Assembly (NCBI RefSeq): GCF_913773725.1
Contig: NZ_CAJYGK010000053.1
Span: 1 to 64,000, forward strand
Origin: an uncultured Aquabacterium sp.
GTDB taxonomy: Bacteria > Pseudomonadota > Gammaproteobacteria > Burkholderiales > Burkholderiaceae_C
Reading direction: 5' to 3'
Length of the DNA: 64,000 bases
Part shown: positions 35,126 to 44,598 of the stretch, in pieces
Layout of the letters: each line of letters starts with the position of its first letter
Position numbering within the stretch: position 1 is the first letter of the stretch
Made by a program: the position numbers and the translations under genes
The notes under the pieces: model-generated
The model's input: the letters and a program-made list of their open reading frames with translations, nothing else
Told to the model about the DNA's origin: nothing
Databases searched by the model: none

Positions 35126-36424
35126 ATGAAGAAGCTGACGATGGTCCTGCTGTGCGCAGTGGCGGCCCATGGTGCCTGGGCCCAGAGCGTGACGGCCGAA
35201 GAGATGATGATGCTCGATGACATGCGGGCGAAGTACAAGGCCGCAGGCAAGGAGCTGAGTCCGGAGGACGAGGCCCGCATCCTGCAGCGCGTGCGGGCCA
35301 TCAAGGCCCTGGTGCCGGGCGGGGGTGGCCAGCCCATGGTCGCTCCGGCTTTGGCTCAGCCGGCTTCTCCGGTTGTGGCGCCGCCTGCCGCGGTGGCCGC
35401 GGTCAGCGAGTCCGACCTGCGCCAGCGCCTGCGTGGTGTCCAGCAGCATGACCGGGCTGTGGGCGAGGTCGTCTTCCTCAAGGATGGCATCACATTCGAC
35501 GGCCAGCGCTTCGCCGATCCCGAAGGCCGCACCTCCCGCTTCGTGGTGGACGCCCAACGAGGCCGTGTGGCCTACACCGTGGGTGCAGGCGAGCGGGTGG
35601 CGGTGAAGCTCGCCAACCTGCAGGCGCCGACCGAGGCGGTCACGCTCGGCCATGTCGTTCGACAACCCAACCAATGGGTGTTCACGTCCGTGACGGGCAA
35701 GACGCTGGCCGGGGAGTTGTTCTTTCCCCTGACAGACGGCGTCCTGGTCCTGCGCGACTCGGTTGGCTTCCGCTATGTGGCAGGTGACGGCGTGCAGCAG
35801 ATCAACATCCCCACAGGCTGGTACCCGACCCCACTCCAGCGCGGCAACATCAGCACCACGGGCTGGCTGCTGCTGGAGAAGGACACCGCTGAAGAGCGCA
35901 AATCGCCGCTGGGCGCACTGATCGGCCTGGGCAAGATCGTGGGTCTGGCCGACGCCAGCGACTACGCCCTGCTCAATGTGACGACGGGCAAGATGGTGCC
36001 GATCAACATCAACAGCAGTGGCAAGAACACCTACGCGTACTCGCAATGCCGACGCAAGAACGCCCTCGTGAACGTGTGCGACCAGTCGGTGTCGTATGAG
36101 TCGACCTTCCAGCCGGACGGCTCTCCCAACCCCACGCATTACTTCTGGCGGGCGGACTGGATGGCAACCTCGAACGGCCCGGTGCTGATTGCCAAAGAGG
36201 GCTCGATGGGTGCCCAGGTGAATGCCTGGGACCTCCAAACCGGCAAGAAGGTGACCCTGCTCGAGCGCACCCTGGGCGTGGGCCCGATGAATGCCCGCGT
36301 GCTGCCGGACGGGCGCATGCAACTCTCGGCGCAAATGGGATTCGGCCGCGAGGTCGTCGAAGACGTCGCAGCCGAACTGCAGAAGCGGCCGGATCTGATG
36401 GCCGAGGCCAAGCCGGCCAACTGA
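35126..36424 (+). CDS. Exported 432-aa protein of unknown function
   Basis: A 432-aa secreted protein with a clear signal peptide (KKLTMVLLCAVAAHGAWA, cleavage before QSV). A Glu/Lys-rich helical stretch follows (about 20-60), a Pro/Ala linker (about 64-90), then a long beta-rich region resembling a repeated-blade fold (WVFTSVTG, YALLNVTTGKMVPI, VNAWDLQTGKKVTLL). I cannot assign a family. The ATG at 35126 has GAGGG upstream. Divergent from the metallopeptide operon. Confidence 0.7.
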   Translation: MKKLTMVLLCAVAAHGAWAQSVTAEEMMMLDDMRAKYKAAGKELSPEDEARILQRVRAIKALVPGGGGQPMVAPALAQPASPVVAPPAAVAAVSESDLRQRLRGVQQHDRAVGEVVFLKDGITFDGQRFADPEGRTSRFVVDAQRGRVAYTVGAGERVAVKLANLQAPTEAVTLGHVVRQPNQWVFTSVTGKTLAGELFFPLTDGVLVLRDSVGFRYVAGDGVQQINIPTGWYPTPLQRGNISTTGWLLLEKDTAEERKSPLGALIGLGKIVGLADASDYALLNVTTGKMVPININSSGKNTYAYSQCRRKNALVNVCDQSVSYESTFQPDGSPNPTHYFWRADWMATSNGPVLIAKEGSMGAQVNAWDLQTGKKVTLLERTLGVGPMNARVLPDGRMQLSAQMGFGREVVEDVAAELQKRPDLMAEAKPAN

Positions 36425-36431
36425 GCGGACC

Positions 36432-38093
36432 TCAGCGCCGTGCGCGCCCCACCCCGTTGCACAGCGCCTGGATCGACGCCTTGGTGGTGTTGGCGTCCAC
36501 GCCGGCCCCGAAGGTCGAGCGGCCAGCCACCCCCACTTCGATGATGGCGCAGGCGCGGGCGCTGCCGTCGTCCTGGGCCGAGGCCATGGCGCGTTCCTCG
36601 AAGCCGTGCACCTCCACGTCGATGCCGGCCGACTTGAAGGCCTGCACCGCCGCGTGGATCGGGCCGTTGCCGTGGCCGGTCAGGCGCCGTTCCTGGCCGT
36701 CGATCTGCACGGTCAGCTCGATGGTCTCGCCGCCATCCTGCTCGGCCACGCGGTGGCCCACGTAGCGCACCGTGGGTGCGCCTTCACCGAGGTAGGTGCG
36801 GGCAAAGATCTGCCAGATGTCGGCCGAGCTCAGCTCGCCACCCTGCTGGTCGGCGACCTCCTGCACGACGGCCGAGAACTCGATCTGCATGCGGCGCGAC
36901 ATCACCACGCCATGGTCGGTTTCCAGCAGGTAGGCCACCCCACCCTTGCCCGATTGGCTGTTGACGCGGATCACCGAGTCGTAGCTGCGCCCGAGGTCGG
37001 CCGGGTCAATCGGGAGGTAAGGAACGTTCCACAACTCGCCAGCCTTTTGAGCGGCGAAGCCCTTCTTGATCGCGTCCTGGTGGGACCCCGAGAAGGCTGT
37101 GAAGACCAGGTCACCCGCGTAAGGGTGCCGTGGGTGAACGGGCAGCTGGGTACAGTGCTCTGCGGTGCGCACCACGGACTGGATGTCGGAGAAATCCAGC
37201 CCCGGGTGCACGCCCTGGGTGTAGAGGTTCAGGGCGAGGGTCACGAGGTCGACGTTGCCGGTGCGCTCGCCGTTGCCGAAGAGGCAACCTTCGACGCGGT
37301 CGGCGCCGGCCATCAGGCCGAGTTCGGCGGCGGCCACGGCGGTGCCGCGGTCGTTGTGCGGGTGCAGGCTCAGGATCACGCTGTCGCGGCGGGCCAGGTG
37401 GCGGTGCATCCACTCGATCTGGTCGGCGTAGACATTGGGCGTGGTGAGCTCCACCGTGGTCGGCAGGTTGAGGATCACCTTGCGAGCCGGTGTGGCGCCC
37501 CAGGCCTCGGTCACGGCGTCGCACACCTCGAGCGCGAAGTCGAGCTCGGTGCCGGTGAAGGTTTCGGGGCTGTACTCGAGCTGGATCTCGGTCTCGGGCA
37601 TGGTGGCCGCGATCTCGCGCACCAGCTTCACGCCGGCCACGGCCATCTCGCGCACCTCGTCGCGCGTCATGTTGAACACGATGTCGCGGAAGGGCTTGGA
37701 GGTGGCGTTGTAGACGTGGACGATGGCCTTCTTCGCGCCGCGCACCGACTCCATGGTGCGGCGGATCAGGTGCTCGCGCGCCTGGGTCAACACCTCGATG
37801 GTGACGTCTGCCGGGATGAGCTGCTCTTCGATGAGCTTGCGCACGAAGTTGAAATCGGTGTCCGAGGCCGAGGGGAAGGCCACCTCGATCTCCTTGAGGC
37901 CGATGGCGCACAAGGTCTGGAACATGCGCAGCTTCTTCTCGCCGTTCATGGGCTCGAAGAGCGACTGGTTGCCGTCGCGCAGGTCGGTGCTCATCCAGAT
38001 CGGCGGCTTGCTGATGACCTGGTTCGGCCAGGTGCGGTCGGTCAAGCCGACGGGCTTGAACGGGGTGTACTTGGTCTGCGGGTGGGCGAGCAT
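36432..38093 (-). CDS. leuA: 2-isopropylmalate synthase
   Basis: A 553-aa enzyme that condenses acetyl-CoA with 2-oxoisovalerate in leucine synthesis. The HMGL-like TIM barrel starts [20 protein letters not shown] and has [20 protein letters not shown] with metal-ligand His residues. A C-terminal LeuA regulatory domain (about 430-550) includes [18 protein letters not shown]. Length and N-terminus fit the longer (yeast/actinobacterial-type) LeuA branch. Divergent from an Lrp-type regulator gene. Confidence 0.95.
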   Translation of the reverse strand: MLAHPQTKYTPFKPVGLTDRTWPNQVISKPPIWMSTDLRDGNQSLFEPMNGEKKLRMFQTLCAIGLKEIEVAFPSASDTDFNFVRKLIEEQLIPADVTIEVLTQAREHLIRRTMESVRGAKKAIVHVYNATSKPFRDIVFNMTRDEVREMAVAGVKLVREIAATMPETEIQLEYSPETFTGTELDFALEVCDAVTEAWGATPARKVILNLPTTVELTTPNVYADQIEWMHRHLARRDSVILSLHPHNDRGTAVAAAELGLMAGADRVEGCLFGNGERTGNVDLVTLALNLYTQGVHPGLDFSDIQSVVRTAEHCTQLPVHPRHPYAGDLVFTAFSGSHQDAIKKGFAAQKAGELWNVPYLPIDPADLGRSYDSVIRVNSQSGKGGVAYLLETDHGVVMSRRMQIEFSAVVQEVADQQGGELSSADIWQIFARTYLGEGAPTVRYVGHRVAEQDGGETIELTVQIDGQERRLTGHGNGPIHAAVQAFKSAGIDVEVHGFEERAMASAQDDGSARACAIIEVGVAGRSTFGAGVDANTTKASIQALCNGVGRARR

Positions 38094-38233
38094 GGCGGGG
38101 CCTTTGTTCTGATGCGAGGGGCGTTCGTCGATGGGAAGAATCTTATGTGGCCTGCCTTGGAATAGGCTGCCTATTTCGTGCCCTCTTCGCCCTGGTTTTG
38201 GCAGAAAATTGCGCCATCAAACGGAGAAACGGC

Positions 38234-38701
38234 ATGATCACCGAACTGACCCGCCACGACCGGCAGATCCTCGCCATCCTGCAGACGGAAGGGCGCATCA
38301 GCAACCAGGACCTGGCCGAGCGCATCGGCCTGTCGCCGTCGCCCTGCCTGCGGCGGGTGCGGATGCTGGAGGAAGCCGGGCTGATCACCGGCTACCGCGC
38401 CATGGTGGATGCGCGCAAGCTGGGCCTGACGCTGATGGCGCTGATCGGGATCTCGATGGACAAGCACACGCCCGAGCGATTCCAGTCGCTCGAAGCGGTG
38501 ATCCGAGACATCCCGGAGGTGCTGGAATGCCTGCTGATCACGGGCCAGCAGGCGGATTACCAGCTCAAGGTGGTGGTGCGCGACATGGACGCCTACCAGC
38601 ACCTGCTGCTCAACCAGATCACGCGCATCGAAGGCGTGACCGGGGTGCACACCAGCTTCGTGCTGCGGCGCGTGGTCGACCGCACCGCCGTGCCGGTGTA
38701 A
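38234..38701 (+). CDS. Lrp/AsnC-family transcriptional regulator
   Basis: A 155-aa regulator. The N-terminal HTH (LTRHDRQILAILQTEGRISN, then LAERIGLSPSPCLRRVRML) precedes a RAM effector domain (LIGISMDKHTPERFQSLEA; LLITGQQADYQLKVVV). The ATG at 38234 follows CGGAGAAAC. Transcribed away from leuA with 140 bp between, so it may sense an amino acid and influence leuA. Confidence 0.93.
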   Translation: MITELTRHDRQILAILQTEGRISNQDLAERIGLSPSPCLRRVRMLEEAGLITGYRAMVDARKLGLTLMALIGISMDKHTPERFQSLEAVIRDIPEVLECLLITGQQADYQLKVVVRDMDAYQHLLLNQITRIEGVTGVHTSFVLRRVVDRTAVPV

Positions 38702-38707
38702 GGCGCT

Positions 38708-39214
38708 TCAGTTGACCAGGCGACCCTGTTTGCGTGGCCCGTGGGCGTTCTTGGCCTCGCGCAGCGCCTTGCAGGCGTCGTGCGTGGTCATGCCCAGGGC
38801 GCGCAGGAAGTCGTCACGCAGTTGCAGCAGGCCGTCGATGTTGTCTTCCGACGCCTCGATGAGGTAGCCCTCGAGCCGCTGCAACTCGTCGATCTGGCTT
38901 TCGCTGAACGTGGGGGTGGCCCAGCCGGGCATGGTGGCGCAGGGCGACAGACCCCAGGCCGTGGGCTGGAAGTGCACCTCCTTGGCCACCATCTCGGCGG
39001 TGAGGTCTTCGAGGGCCGTGTTGCCCAGATCCTGGGGCAGGCTGTGTTCGATCACCTGGGCCGAAACCACCCGGGGTTCGGCGATGTCGAACACCACACG
39101 GCACAACAATTCGTCCCCGTAGGGATGCAGGCGAAAACGCCAGTGTCCCTGGTAGAGGCTGGCCGGGGCGATGGGCTGATCACAGTCCGTCGACACATTG
39201 CTGAACCGCTGCAT
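38708..39214 (-). CDS. Hypothetical 168-aa cytoplasmic protein
   Basis: A soluble protein that I do not recognise. It begins MQRFSNVSTDCDQPIAPASL with a beta-rich first half (WRFRLHPYGDELLCRVVFDI; VVSAQVIEHSLPQDL), followed by a helical second half (IDELQRLEGYLIEASEDNID, DDFLRALGMTTHDACKALRE). The 39214 start follows AAGGAAGG, better than the upstream 39238 start. Convergent with the Lrp gene. Confidence 0.65.
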   Translation of the reverse strand: MQRFSNVSTDCDQPIAPASLYQGHWRFRLHPYGDELLCRVVFDIAEPRVVSAQVIEHSLPQDLGNTALEDLTAEMVAKEVHFQPTAWGLSPCATMPGWATPTFSESQIDELQRLEGYLIEASEDNIDGLLQLRDDFLRALGMTTHDACKALREAKNAHGPRKQGRLVN

Positions 39215-39331
39215 GGCGCCTTCCTTTCGAGAAAACACAGCCCCATCATGCCCAAGCCCGCAGCTTTGTGCTGCGGTTTATTTGCGTCAGATGTCACCAG
39301 GGGGCTTTGCGCCGCTGTGATGATTTCTGCA

Positions 39332-40288
39332 TTAACCTGAAGGGCTGCTGTAGACGAGCACTTTCAGTGCCCGCTCGGGTTCGTCGTCGACAAAGGCGGC
39401 CGGGTTGGGCAGGCGGCCTTGGAAGACGAGATCGGGGGCCTCGGCGGCCACCAGGTCGTGCAGAAAGCCGGGGCCCAGCTTGGGGGAGTTCAGGCACAGC
39501 AGCGCGTGCCCGCCCGGGGTCAGCAGGCCTGGCAGGCGACGTACAAGGCGCGCGTAATCCTTCTCGGCCACGAAGCTGCCCTTCTGGTAGGTGGGCGGGT
39601 CGAGCACGATCAGGTCGTAAGGCCCCTCACGGCCGATCTTGCCCCACGAGCTGAAGATGTCGTGCGGCAGAAAGCTGGCGCCCTGGGTCAGGCCGTTGAG
39701 CTGGTGGTTCTGCTTGCCGGTGTTGAGTGCGCCGGCGGCCATGTCCACGTTGACCACCTTGGCCGCGCCGGCTTGCAGCGCCACCACCGAGAACGCGCAG
39801 GTGTAGGCAAAGAGGTTCAGCACCTTGAAACCGGGCCGGGTGGCGACGGCGCGGGTCACGTGTTCGCGCACCCAGCGGCGGCCCTCTGCCATGTCGAGGA
39901 ACAGGCCGTGGTTCATGGCGCGCATCAGGTGCACCTTGAAGCGTGCGCCCTGGGCCGTCACCACATGGGGGTCGGGCACGCTGCCGCACAGCAGCTGCGT
40001 GGTGGCGCGCACCTCGTCGCGGTGCTGGAAGACCAGGTTCAGGGGTTCGCCCGGCGCCAGCTCGGCCCAGCGGGCGGCCAGCGCCGACTGGATGGTGGCC
40101 AGGTCGTCGTCGGTGGCGGGCTGGTAGCTGGTCAGCAGGAAGACGGGCGGATAGGCATCGAGCGCCCATGGCTCGCAGCCGGGAAAGGCACCGCCGCGGC
40201 CGTGGAACAGGCGTTGCGCCTCGGTGGGGGCGGCGGGCAGGGCGGTGATGGCGTCCAGCAGGGGCTGCAGCGTGGGATGAGCGGGCAC
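39332..40288 (-). CDS. Class I SAM-dependent methyltransferase (RlmI-like)
   Basis: A 318-aa methyltransferase, start taken at GTG 40288. An N-terminal accessory part includes LNLVFQHRDEVRATTQLL and VHLMRAMNHGLFLDMAEGRR. The Rossmann core has VLNLFAYTCAFSVVALQAGA (motif I), VNVDMAAGAL, and the N-6/C-5-type active-site motif LDPPTYQKGSF. This layout resembles 23S rRNA cytosine-5 methyltransferases but lacks the PUA domain. It follows the radical SAM gene on the same strand with a 94-bp gap. Confidence 0.8.
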   Translation of the reverse strand: MPAHPTLQPLLDAITALPAAPTEAQRLFHGRGGAFPGCEPWALDAYPPVFLLTSYQPATDDDLATIQSALAARWAELAPGEPLNLVFQHRDEVRATTQLLCGSVPDPHVVTAQGARFKVHLMRAMNHGLFLDMAEGRRWVREHVTRAVATRPGFKVLNLFAYTCAFSVVALQAGAAKVVNVDMAAGALNTGKQNHQLNGLTQGASFLPHDIFSSWGKIGREGPYDLIVLDPPTYQKGSFVAEKDYARLVRRLPGLLTPGGHALLCLNSPKLGPGFLHDLVAAEAPDLVFQGRLPNPAAFVDDEPERALKVLVYSSPSG

Positions 40289-40382
40289 GGCGGGGTGGGG
40301 CGTTGGGGAGCGGCGAAGAAGCCGCCGATTGTGCCCAGAGAACCGCCGGAAACGCCCTGGCCGGCCGAGGCCCCCGCCGGAT

Positions 40383-41459
40383 CTAGAACGTGCCCCGGTA
40401 CAACGCGCACGACTGGCACACCGCCGGCGGCGTGTCGCTCTCCAGCGCGGTGCGGAAGGCCTGGGCGCGGGCGCCCGCCCACACGCCGGCCACGTCGGGC
40501 TTGGCGGGCTCAGCAGGGTCAGCAGGGTCAGCAGGGGCCTGGCGGGGGGCACCGTTCAGCACGTTGCCCAGGGTCGCGCGGTCGGCGGTGGCCACCATGC
40601 AGCAGGGCAGCATCTCGCCCGCGGCCGTGAGGTAGAGCTGCTCCGACGGCCAGTTGCAGCGCGGTGGGGGCCCCGTGGCCGCATCGGGGGTTGGGGTGGG
40701 CGCGGTGAGCCTGGGCAGGTGCAGCGTGAAGCGCAGGGCGGCGGCCTGCGCGCGCGCTTGCGCGAACACGGCCTCGGCGTGCCGCAGGTCGGCCGGGGTC
40801 AACTCGGCGGTGTCGCAGTAGCGCTGGATGGGGATGTAGCGTGCGGGCAGGTCAGGCTGCGTGAGGTCGCTGGACAGGCGCTGCACCAGCAGTTCGTGCA
40901 CACCGTGGTCGTGCAGCAGCCGGATCAGCGGGGGCAGCTCGCTCAGGTTGCGGCGCATCAGCACCATCACCCCGCGCACGTGCAGGGGGCTGTCGGCGGC
41001 AGTGCGGGCGGCCATGAGCCGGCCCAGGTTGCGCACCACCTTGTCGAACGAGGCGCCCACCCGGATCGATTCGTACACCGCGGCGCTGGCCCCGTCGAGC
41101 GACACCGACAGCGAGCGCAGGCCGCTGGTGACGCAGCGCCGCGCGCGGGCCTCGGTCAGCAGCGTCAGGTTGGTGTTGGTGGAGACGTCGATGCCCTGCC
41201 GGGCGGCCAGCGCCACCATGTCGAAAAAGCGAGGGTGCAGCATGGGCTCGCCCAGGCCCTGCAGGTGCAGCCGCTTGAGCTGGGGCAGCTGCGCGAGGAT
41301 GGCGGCGAACTGCTCGAACGGCAGCTCGCCGACCGTGTCGCCGCGGTCGTTGACGGTGCACATGCGGCACGCGAGGTTGCAGCGCCCGATGGGCTCGATC
41401 TGCGCGAAGTCGGGCAGGGCGGGTGCAACCGGGATGGGCGCGGGCCGGGACAGCGTCAT
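40383..41459 (-). CDS. Radical SAM protein with SPASM-like C-terminus
   Basis: A 358-aa enzyme. EPIGRCNLACRMCTVN carries the CxxxCxxC cluster for [4Fe-4S]/SAM, GLGEPMLHP is the GGE-type motif and LSVSLDGASAAVYE a SAM-site strand. C-terminal cysteines (RCNW, LPCCMV, VCQSCALY) indicate an auxiliary cluster domain. An ADP/AEP repeat stretch (ADPADPAEPA, DNA at about 40507-40536) is low-complexity. Next to a glycosyltransferase (12 bp) and a methyltransferase; the substrate is unknown. Confidence 0.85.
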   Translation of the reverse strand: MTLSRPAPIPVAPALPDFAQIEPIGRCNLACRMCTVNDRGDTVGELPFEQFAAILAQLPQLKRLHLQGLGEPMLHPRFFDMVALAARQGIDVSTNTNLTLLTEARARRCVTSGLRSLSVSLDGASAAVYESIRVGASFDKVVRNLGRLMAARTAADSPLHVRGVMVLMRRNLSELPPLIRLLHDHGVHELLVQRLSSDLTQPDLPARYIPIQRYCDTAELTPADLRHAEAVFAQARAQAAALRFTLHLPRLTAPTPTPDAATGPPPRCNWPSEQLYLTAAGEMLPCCMVATADRATLGNVLNGAPRQAPADPADPAEPAKPDVAGVWAGARAQAFRTALESDTPPAVCQSCALYRGTF

Positions 41460-41471
41460 TGGGCAGTGGCC

Positions 41472-42461
41472 TCAGCGAGGGCGGTTGTTGAGGGGGTGCG
41501 GCACCGGCCCGGCACCTGCGGCCGTGCCCGGGGCGTAGGCGGGGGCGGTGGGCGCGGGCGCGGCGTGCGGGCGGTAGACGGCCAGCCAGCGGCGCAGCAC
41601 CTCGCGCGGCACGGGCTGGCGCTGCGCCAGCACCCAGGGCAGGCCACCGAGCGCCGCCCGCAGTACCGGCCAGGCCATGCCCGCGGCCCGGGCCTGGCGC
41701 AGCACCACGCGGGATTCGTCCCACGCCCAGCGCAGCGGCAGGCGCAGCCAGGGAATCCACAGGCGGTTGCGCAGGGTGGTCAGCTGGCGCTGGACGGCAT
41801 CGCGGGCCACCGAGGGATGGTGGTGCGTGACGACCTGCGGCGCGTACACGATCCAGCCCCCGCGGGCGGCCATGTCGAAGGCCATCAGTACCTCTTCGGC
41901 GCCGAGGAACAGGCGCGGCTGGTAACCGCCCACGGCGCGGAAGGCCGCGGTGCGCATCACCACGGCGCCGGCCATGAAGCTGACGAGTGGCGGGCCGGGC
42001 AAGGGCACGCCGGGTGGCGGGGCGACGGGGCTGCGCGCCATCGCCTCGCAGGCCGGATCGAAGCGGTTGTCGGGCCCCACCAGCACGCGGGCCGACAAGG
42101 CCATCACGCGCGGGTCGGCATCCAGCAGGTCGGCGGCCGTGGCCAGTGACCCGGGCGACCACCACGTGTCGTCGTCGCAGAAGGCCACATAGGGCGTGTC
42201 CACCAGGGCCACGCCGCGGTTGCGGCCGGCGGCGCCTTCGTTGATCGGGCAGCGCACCAGGCGCGCATCGGCCAGGCCCGGTATGCCGCGAACCTGCTCC
42301 GGTGTGACGGGCGGGGTCGAGGCGTTGTCGACCACGATGACATGAGGCCGCTCAGGCAGTGCGGCCAGGTGCTGCAGGGTGCGGGCCAGCTCGGCCGGGC
42401 GGTTGTGGGTGAGCACGACGATGCTGATGCGATCGCGTGCGGGCTTGTCGGGGTGGTCCAT
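41472..42461 (-). CDS. Family 2 glycosyltransferase
   Basis: A 329-aa GT-A enzyme. It opens with ISIVVLTHNRPAELARTLQH, then PHVIVVDNASTPPV, NEGAAGRNRGVAL, FCDDDTWWSPGSL (the DxD metal site), FMAGAVVMRTAAFRAVGGY and FLGAEEVLMAFDMAARGG. It probably transfers a sugar to a lipid- or peptide-linked acceptor. CGAGGAG precedes the ATG at 42461. It starts a three-gene minus-strand run with the radical SAM and methyltransferase genes; the C-terminal ~30 residues are Pro/Ala-rich. Confidence 0.88.
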   Translation of the reverse strand: MDHPDKPARDRISIVVLTHNRPAELARTLQHLAALPERPHVIVVDNASTPPVTPEQVRGIPGLADARLVRCPINEGAAGRNRGVALVDTPYVAFCDDDTWWSPGSLATAADLLDADPRVMALSARVLVGPDNRFDPACEAMARSPVAPPPGVPLPGPPLVSFMAGAVVMRTAAFRAVGGYQPRLFLGAEEVLMAFDMAARGGWIVYAPQVVTHHHPSVARDAVQRQLTTLRNRLWIPWLRLPLRWAWDESRVVLRQARAAGMAWPVLRAALGGLPWVLAQRQPVPREVLRRWLAVYRPHAAPAPTAPAYAPGTAAGAGPVPHPLNNRPR

Positions 42462-42638
42462 GCGCGGCTCCTCGTGCGTGCGGCGGCCGACAGGGGTGGC
42501 AAGCGGTGTGCCGTCCTGGCCGGATGGCCGATGCCATGGGCCTTCCGGCCCAAGGTCTTGCCATCTTGGTGTCGTCATCAGGCCGACACACGGCCGGGGC
42601 ACCATCTGCGGTCGCTGTTGTCCCTTTTTGCAGAAACG

Positions 42639-44438
42639 ATGTTGTCTCCCTTCGGCGATCTCATGGCCTCGCCCACCGCCTGCTGTGCTGCCGATGCGCC
42701 TGGCGTGGTGTCGTCGCTGGTGGCGGGGCGGGCGCTGTCTGCGCACTTTCAGCCGCTGGTGCGCCTGGCCGACGGCGTGGTGTTCGCGCACGAGGCGCTG
42801 GTGCGAGGTCCCGTGGGCTCGCCGCTGCAACAGCCCGATGCGCTGTTCAAGGCCGCTGCGGCCGAAGCGCAGACGCTGCGCCTGGAGAATGCCTGCGTGG
42901 CCGTGGCACTGAAGTGCTGGTCTGCCCATGCGGTGGGCGGCAAGCTGTTTGTCAATGTCAGCGCCGACGCGCTGGTGAGCTGCCTGCAGCACACGGCCCT
43001 GCAGGAGCGGCTGGCTGCCATGCAGGTGCTGGGCGTGCCGGCTGCGGCGCTGGTGCTGGAGATCACCGAGCACGAACGCGTGTCGGACGTCGGCCGGCTG
43101 GTGGGCGCCGTGAACGACCTGCGCTCGCACGGTATCCAGATCGCGCTGGACGACTTCGGCGACGGACGTTCCAGCCTGCGCCTGTGGTCCGAGCTCCACC
43201 CCGACTACGTCAAGATCGACAAGTACTTCTCAAACGGCCTGTCACACCGTGCCGAGAAGGTGCAGACCATGCAGGCGCTGGCCCGCATCGCCGAGACCTT
43301 CGGAACGCAGCTGGTGGCAGAAGGCATCGAGACCGTGGACGATGCCCGCGTGGCGCGTGACCTGGGCATCCACCTGGGGCAAGGCTATTTCTTCGGGAGG
43401 CCGGCGGCGGAGCCGGTGGCCGTGGTGGCCGAGGAGGCCCAGCGCGATTTCGGGCGGGCCAGCGTGGCGGTGTTGCCGCACCGGCCGAGATCGGTGCGCA
43501 GCGACTTCACGGTCGAGCGCATCACGCTGCGGCAGCCTGCGCTGGACGTGAGCGCCACCCCCCTGGATGTAGAGCGCTGCTTCCGCGCCGACCCCACGTT
43601 GCAAAACCTGGCCATCGTGGAAGAGGAGCGGCCCGTGGGGCTGATTCACCGCAGCAACTTCATGGACCAGTACGGCAAGCCCTTCTTCAGGGAACTGTAC
43701 GGGCGCAAGTCGTGCATCGTGGTGGCCAACACGGCGCCGCTGGTGCTGGACAAACACACGGGCATCGCGCAGCTGACCGACGTGCTGACCTCGGAAGACC
43801 AGCGCTACCTGCGCGACGGTTTCATCGTGACCGAGCAAGGCCGCTACATTGGCGTGGGCACGGGCGACATGCTGGTGCGCTCGGTGACCGAGATCCGGGT
43901 GGAGGCCGCCCGGCATGCCAACCCGCTGACCTTCCTGCCGGGCAACATTCCCATCACCGAACACGTGGACCGCCTGCTGGCGCATGGTGTGGAGTTTGTG
44001 GCCGCCTATGTGGACCTGAACAACTTCAAGCCCTTCAACGACCAGTATGGCTACTGGCGCGGCGACGAGGTGATCCAGCTGGCGGCCCGCGCCGTGGTCG
44101 CGCACTGCGACCCGCGACGCGACTTTGTGGGCCATGTGGGCGGTGATGACTTTGTGGTGCTGTTCCAGAGCGAAGATTGGCTGCAGCGGTGCGACGGCAT
44201 CGTGGCGCAGTTCAACGAGACGGTGCAGACGCTGTACGACGAGGCGGACCTGCGCGCTGGCGGCTTCGAGGCGGAAGACCGCCATGGGGAGATGCGGTTC
44301 TTTCCGCTCACCACGATGTCGATCGGCGTGAAGCGCGTGCGGCGGAACCAGTTCGCACGGGCCGAGCAGGTGGCGTCGGCGGCGGCAGAGGCGAAGCGGG
44401 CGGCCAAGCGGGATGGGGTGGGGGTGTTGATTCAGTGA
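42639..44438 (+). CDS. EAL-CBS-GGDEF cyclic-di-GMP protein
   Basis: A 599-aa protein with the reverse of the usual domain order. The N-terminal EAL phosphodiesterase (about 20-265) has EALVRGP, NVSADALVSC, EITEHER, LDDFGDGRSS, YVKIDKYF and AEGIET, so the catalytic residues appear present. A CBS pair (about 295-425) has LQNLAIVEEERPVGLIHRS and RDGFIVTEQGRYIGVGT. The GGDEF domain (about 435-598) has DLNNFKPFNDQYGYWRGDEV and an intact HVGGDDFVVLF. There is no membrane segment. It could bind adenine nucleotides through the CBS pair and switch c-di-GMP turnover. Confidence 0.92.
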   Translation: MLSPFGDLMASPTACCAADAPGVVSSLVAGRALSAHFQPLVRLADGVVFAHEALVRGPVGSPLQQPDALFKAAAAEAQTLRLENACVAVALKCWSAHAVGGKLFVNVSADALVSCLQHTALQERLAAMQVLGVPAAALVLEITEHERVSDVGRLVGAVNDLRSHGIQIALDDFGDGRSSLRLWSELHPDYVKIDKYFSNGLSHRAEKVQTMQALARIAETFGTQLVAEGIETVDDARVARDLGIHLGQGYFFGRPAAEPVAVVAEEAQRDFGRASVAVLPHRPRSVRSDFTVERITLRQPALDVSATPLDVERCFRADPTLQNLAIVEEERPVGLIHRSNFMDQYGKPFFRELYGRKSCIVVANTAPLVLDKHTGIAQLTDVLTSEDQRYLRDGFIVTEQGRYIGVGTGDMLVRSVTEIRVEAARHANPLTFLPGNIPITEHVDRLLAHGVEFVAAYVDLNNFKPFNDQYGYWRGDEVIQLAARAVVAHCDPRRDFVGHVGGDDFVVLFQSEDWLQRCDGIVAQFNETVQTLYDEADLRAGGFEAEDRHGEMRFFPLTTMSIGVKRVRRNQFARAEQVASAAAEAKRAAKRDGVGVLIQ

Positions 44439-44598
44439 GGGGGGCGGAGTAGGGCCGGAACTCAGGCGCCACGCGAAGGCGCGATACCGCGGCTGCAGGC
44501 CGTCGGGCTTCATTTCTTGCGCATGTTGCCGATCAACGACTTGGACTTTGAACGTCTGGCCCTCGACGGCCGGACGACTGACAAGACAAGGGGCGAAC

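Noticed and set aside
40500-40540. Short tandem AGCAGGGTC repeats considered as a CRISPR or VNTR
   Set aside because: Only three to four adjacent 9-bp units inside the radical SAM coding sequence, encoding an Ala-Asp-Pro stretch; no spacers.
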